Assembly (NCBI GenBank): GCA_023105745.1 | Contig: JALGQZ010000002.1 | Location: 77,045,285 to 77,109,284, forward strand | Length of the DNA stretch: 64,000 bases | Direction of reading: 5' to 3' | Source: Austropuccinia psidii | Lineage: Eukaryota; Basidiomycota; Pucciniomycetes; Pucciniales; Sphaerophragmiaceae | Shown here: one piece after another, positions 62,028 to 64,000 of the stretch | Layout of the letters: every line of letters begins with the position of its first letter | How positions within the stretch are numbered: the first letter of the stretch is position 1 | The notes under the pieces: model-generated | Told to the model about the DNA's origin: nothing | What the model saw: the letters and a program-made list of their open reading frames with translations, nothing else | Database searches by the model: none | Translations under genes and position numbers: made by a program

Positions 62028-64000
62028 TGGAATTACAAAAGAAGGAGGAAGCCAGATTAAAATATCAAAAATAATTTCTGATACTTTTAATTGTATTCCA
62101 GAGTTGTATAAAGCTATTTCTGACATAAAAAGTCATCTTTCTGATAAAAATACATCAATTTGTGACAATCTTAAAACAAATAACTTGAGTCTGAGCCAAA
62201 TAAATGATACACTTAAATGCTTTGAAAGAGTTTTAAGAACAATCAAAACTTCCAATAATGATAATTATTTTGGCATTAAGATAAATGAAAAATCTGCCAT
62301 TATTAAAGAATTAACAGACAAATATTCTCAATTAAATATTGATGACATAATTGAAACAAGAATAAAAAAGCCATAAGCACTATCAAAGAAGATAATAAAA
62401 AAGCTCTTGATGATATTTCAAAATCATTTGCAGAAGTAAAGACAAATACACTTGCCTTGAAAAAGCATTTTGATACCTCAAGAGAGGAAATATCAAAATT
62501 AACAATAAAGTTAAATGAAGTTATATCTGATAATACTAAACAAACAGAATTATGGAATGAGCTTACATATAAAGAGGATGATCATAAAAAGAATGTCATA
62601 GACTCTATACAAAGCTTACAACATGAGTTAAGAAATTCTCAAAGGTGTAATAACAGTAAAATGAATGATATTGAACAACTGCTAAACACTTTACCAAGAA
62701 TGTCTACACCTCTCAATCAAAATGAAGATGCAAGAATTCCCAATCCACAAGTATTGGATATTGAAAATTCACAGTTAAAAAATGAATTTTCTACTTCTTT
62801 TCATAACTTAGAACCATCAATGAGCCAAGCACTCTTGAAAGAAGCTCCAAAACTTAAAGAATGGCCTCACTTCAGTGGTGAAGGAGAGTTTGACCATATG
62901 GAATTCATTAGAGGTATTGACATGATCAAAGAGGATTTTGAATTACCAGACAGATTGGTAACAGCCAGATTTAACACCTTGTTTACCAGATCAGCTCACA
63001 GATGGTACATAAAAATAAGACAAGCACATGGACACCAGAGTTGGACTTGGTGGAAAACCCAAATCATTAACAAATGGGCAAATGATGCTTGGAGGTTTAA
63101 AGTTGAAACAGCCTTTTAATCTGCGAAATTTAATGCTGATAAAGACAAAGCTTTACCATGGTTTTGCCAACAAAAAGACAGATTAACAGCATTATATCCT
63201 GACATGTCAGAATTTATGATCCATAGAAAAATTCTGAGACAATGTGGAGGTGACTTAGAGCATGCTATCAAAAGCAGGACTACTGAACAATCTTCAGCAG
63301 AAGATATTATCAATATATTGGAAAAAGTAACCACCAGAACCAACATTGGCTCTAGTAGGGTGAATCTCAAAACAAGGTTTAATACACCTTGGAAAGATTC
63401 TGTGGACAAAAACCCCAAAGAAAATTCTAATAATATGAAGTATAAATCTGCAGATACAGTCAGAAAGTGCCATATTTGCCAAATCACCACCCATTTAGCC
63501 AATACATGTCCAAAGAAGGGAAAAATCAATAAAATTGATATTGAAAAGGAACCTGATGTTGAAGAGGATGACATAATTGAAGACAATTCAGATGATAAGT
63601 CATCAATATTTTCTGAATCTTCAAAAGATATAGAAAATATCAATTCCACTTTTGACATCATGGAATCTTATTCCCACTTGCCACTATTGAGAAATGGTCA
63701 ACTTGATTTATCAAAAGTTCAAGATGCACAACTTATGAAAACAAAACAAAACAAAGGGAAAGGTTATACAGCTGGGAACTCGTGCATAACAGAAGTGGTG
63801 ATTGACAACAAGCCCACCAAACGTTTTCTTGACCCAGGAGCCTTCTGCTCTTGTGTTGGTAAATCTTTTCTTAAGACTTGTGTACCAAACTTTGAAGACC
63901 AATTGTTACCAATTGATGGTATAAAATTGAACAGTGCAAGTAATCCAATGAAAGAATTAGGAATCTTTGAGACCAATGTCATATTTCCACACATAAATGG
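61430..64000 (+). pseudogene. Gag-Pol with frameshifts and stops (family A right copy)
   Basis: Start MPSTRSGASYNP at 61430. The 19-bp deletion moves the frame into ORF-S, so it ends KYQK-stop at 62074. The true Gag frame resumes (YKAISDIKSHLSDKN), is shifted at about 62355, and continues KHFDTSREEISKL through the Gag core to TAA at 63117 (a Glu codon in the left copy). After that it is open to the window edge: [12 protein letters not shown], zinc knuckle CHICQITTHLANTC, and a protease motif reading L-D-P-G instead of L-D-S-G at about 63830. Non-functional. Confidence 0.88.

Larger units (their letters stand above)
59131..64000 (+). mobile_element. Ty3/Gypsy LTR retrotransposon, family A (right copy, cut by window edge)
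   Basis: LTR 59131-60956, primer binding site, leader, ORF-S exons, and Gag-Pol up to the protease region. It is in the opposite orientation to the left copy. It is damaged: a 19-bp deletion near 61985, a 1-bp deletion near 62355 and a nonsense change at 63117 interrupt Gag-Pol. Confidence 0.92.

Overview
The window looks like nuclear DNA of a repeat-rich basidiomycete, most likely a rust fungus (Pucciniales). The Gag, polymerase and antisense-ORF proteins read here match, from memory and without a database search, retrotransposon proteins of the myrtle rust Austropuccinia psidii; the species call is about 0.7 sure. Supporting signs are short GT-AG introns of 56-85 bp, two ordinary fungal ribosomal protein genes, an extreme AT bias, and near-absence of CpG outside the host genes.

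Layout. Positions 1-16509 are a nest. An older Ty3/Gypsy element (family C, only its 3' end) was hit by a family A element (1-4699, minus strand, cut by the window edge), and its LTR was split by a complete family B element (4981-15983, minus strand, TSD tctta). Next come a solo family-D-type LTR (19207-21170, TSD ttttg), a 2.9 kb hAT DNA transposon with 13-bp TIRs and an 8-bp TSD (21654-24544), and the only host gene island: divergent RPS13 and RPS6 (25206-27316). From 27.4 to 40 kb the DNA is AT-rich, with a hAT relic and a solo family-B-type LTR (33106-35001, TSD atcat). From 40.1 to 59.1 kb lies a decayed family C element. It is split by a complete, coding family D element (42094-52792, TSD tagtc), carries an antisense ORF before its 3' LTR, and is interrupted in that LTR by a second family A element (59131 to the right edge).

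Families A, B and D are related chromovirus-like Ty3/Gypsy elements. They have LTRs of 1.8-2.2 kb (TGTGAGCC...CTTACA), a primer binding site 2 nt after the LTR, and one long Gag-Pol frame ending in a chromodomain in B and D.

Main discovery. In all three families a second protein (called ORF-S here) is encoded in the +1 frame over the first ~250 codons of Gag-Pol. It can only be assembled by splicing. An upstream exon joins, in the same phase in every family, across a 62-85 bp intron that contains the Gag-Pol start codon. B and D have a second 66-bp intron at the same place, also in phase. In the segment where B and D were compared base by base, substitutions are almost all silent in ORF-S and change Gag-Pol. 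Splicing therefore looks like a switch between Gag-Pol (unspliced) and ORF-S (spliced), an accessory-gene arrangement that I do not know to be described for fungal Ty3/Gypsy elements.
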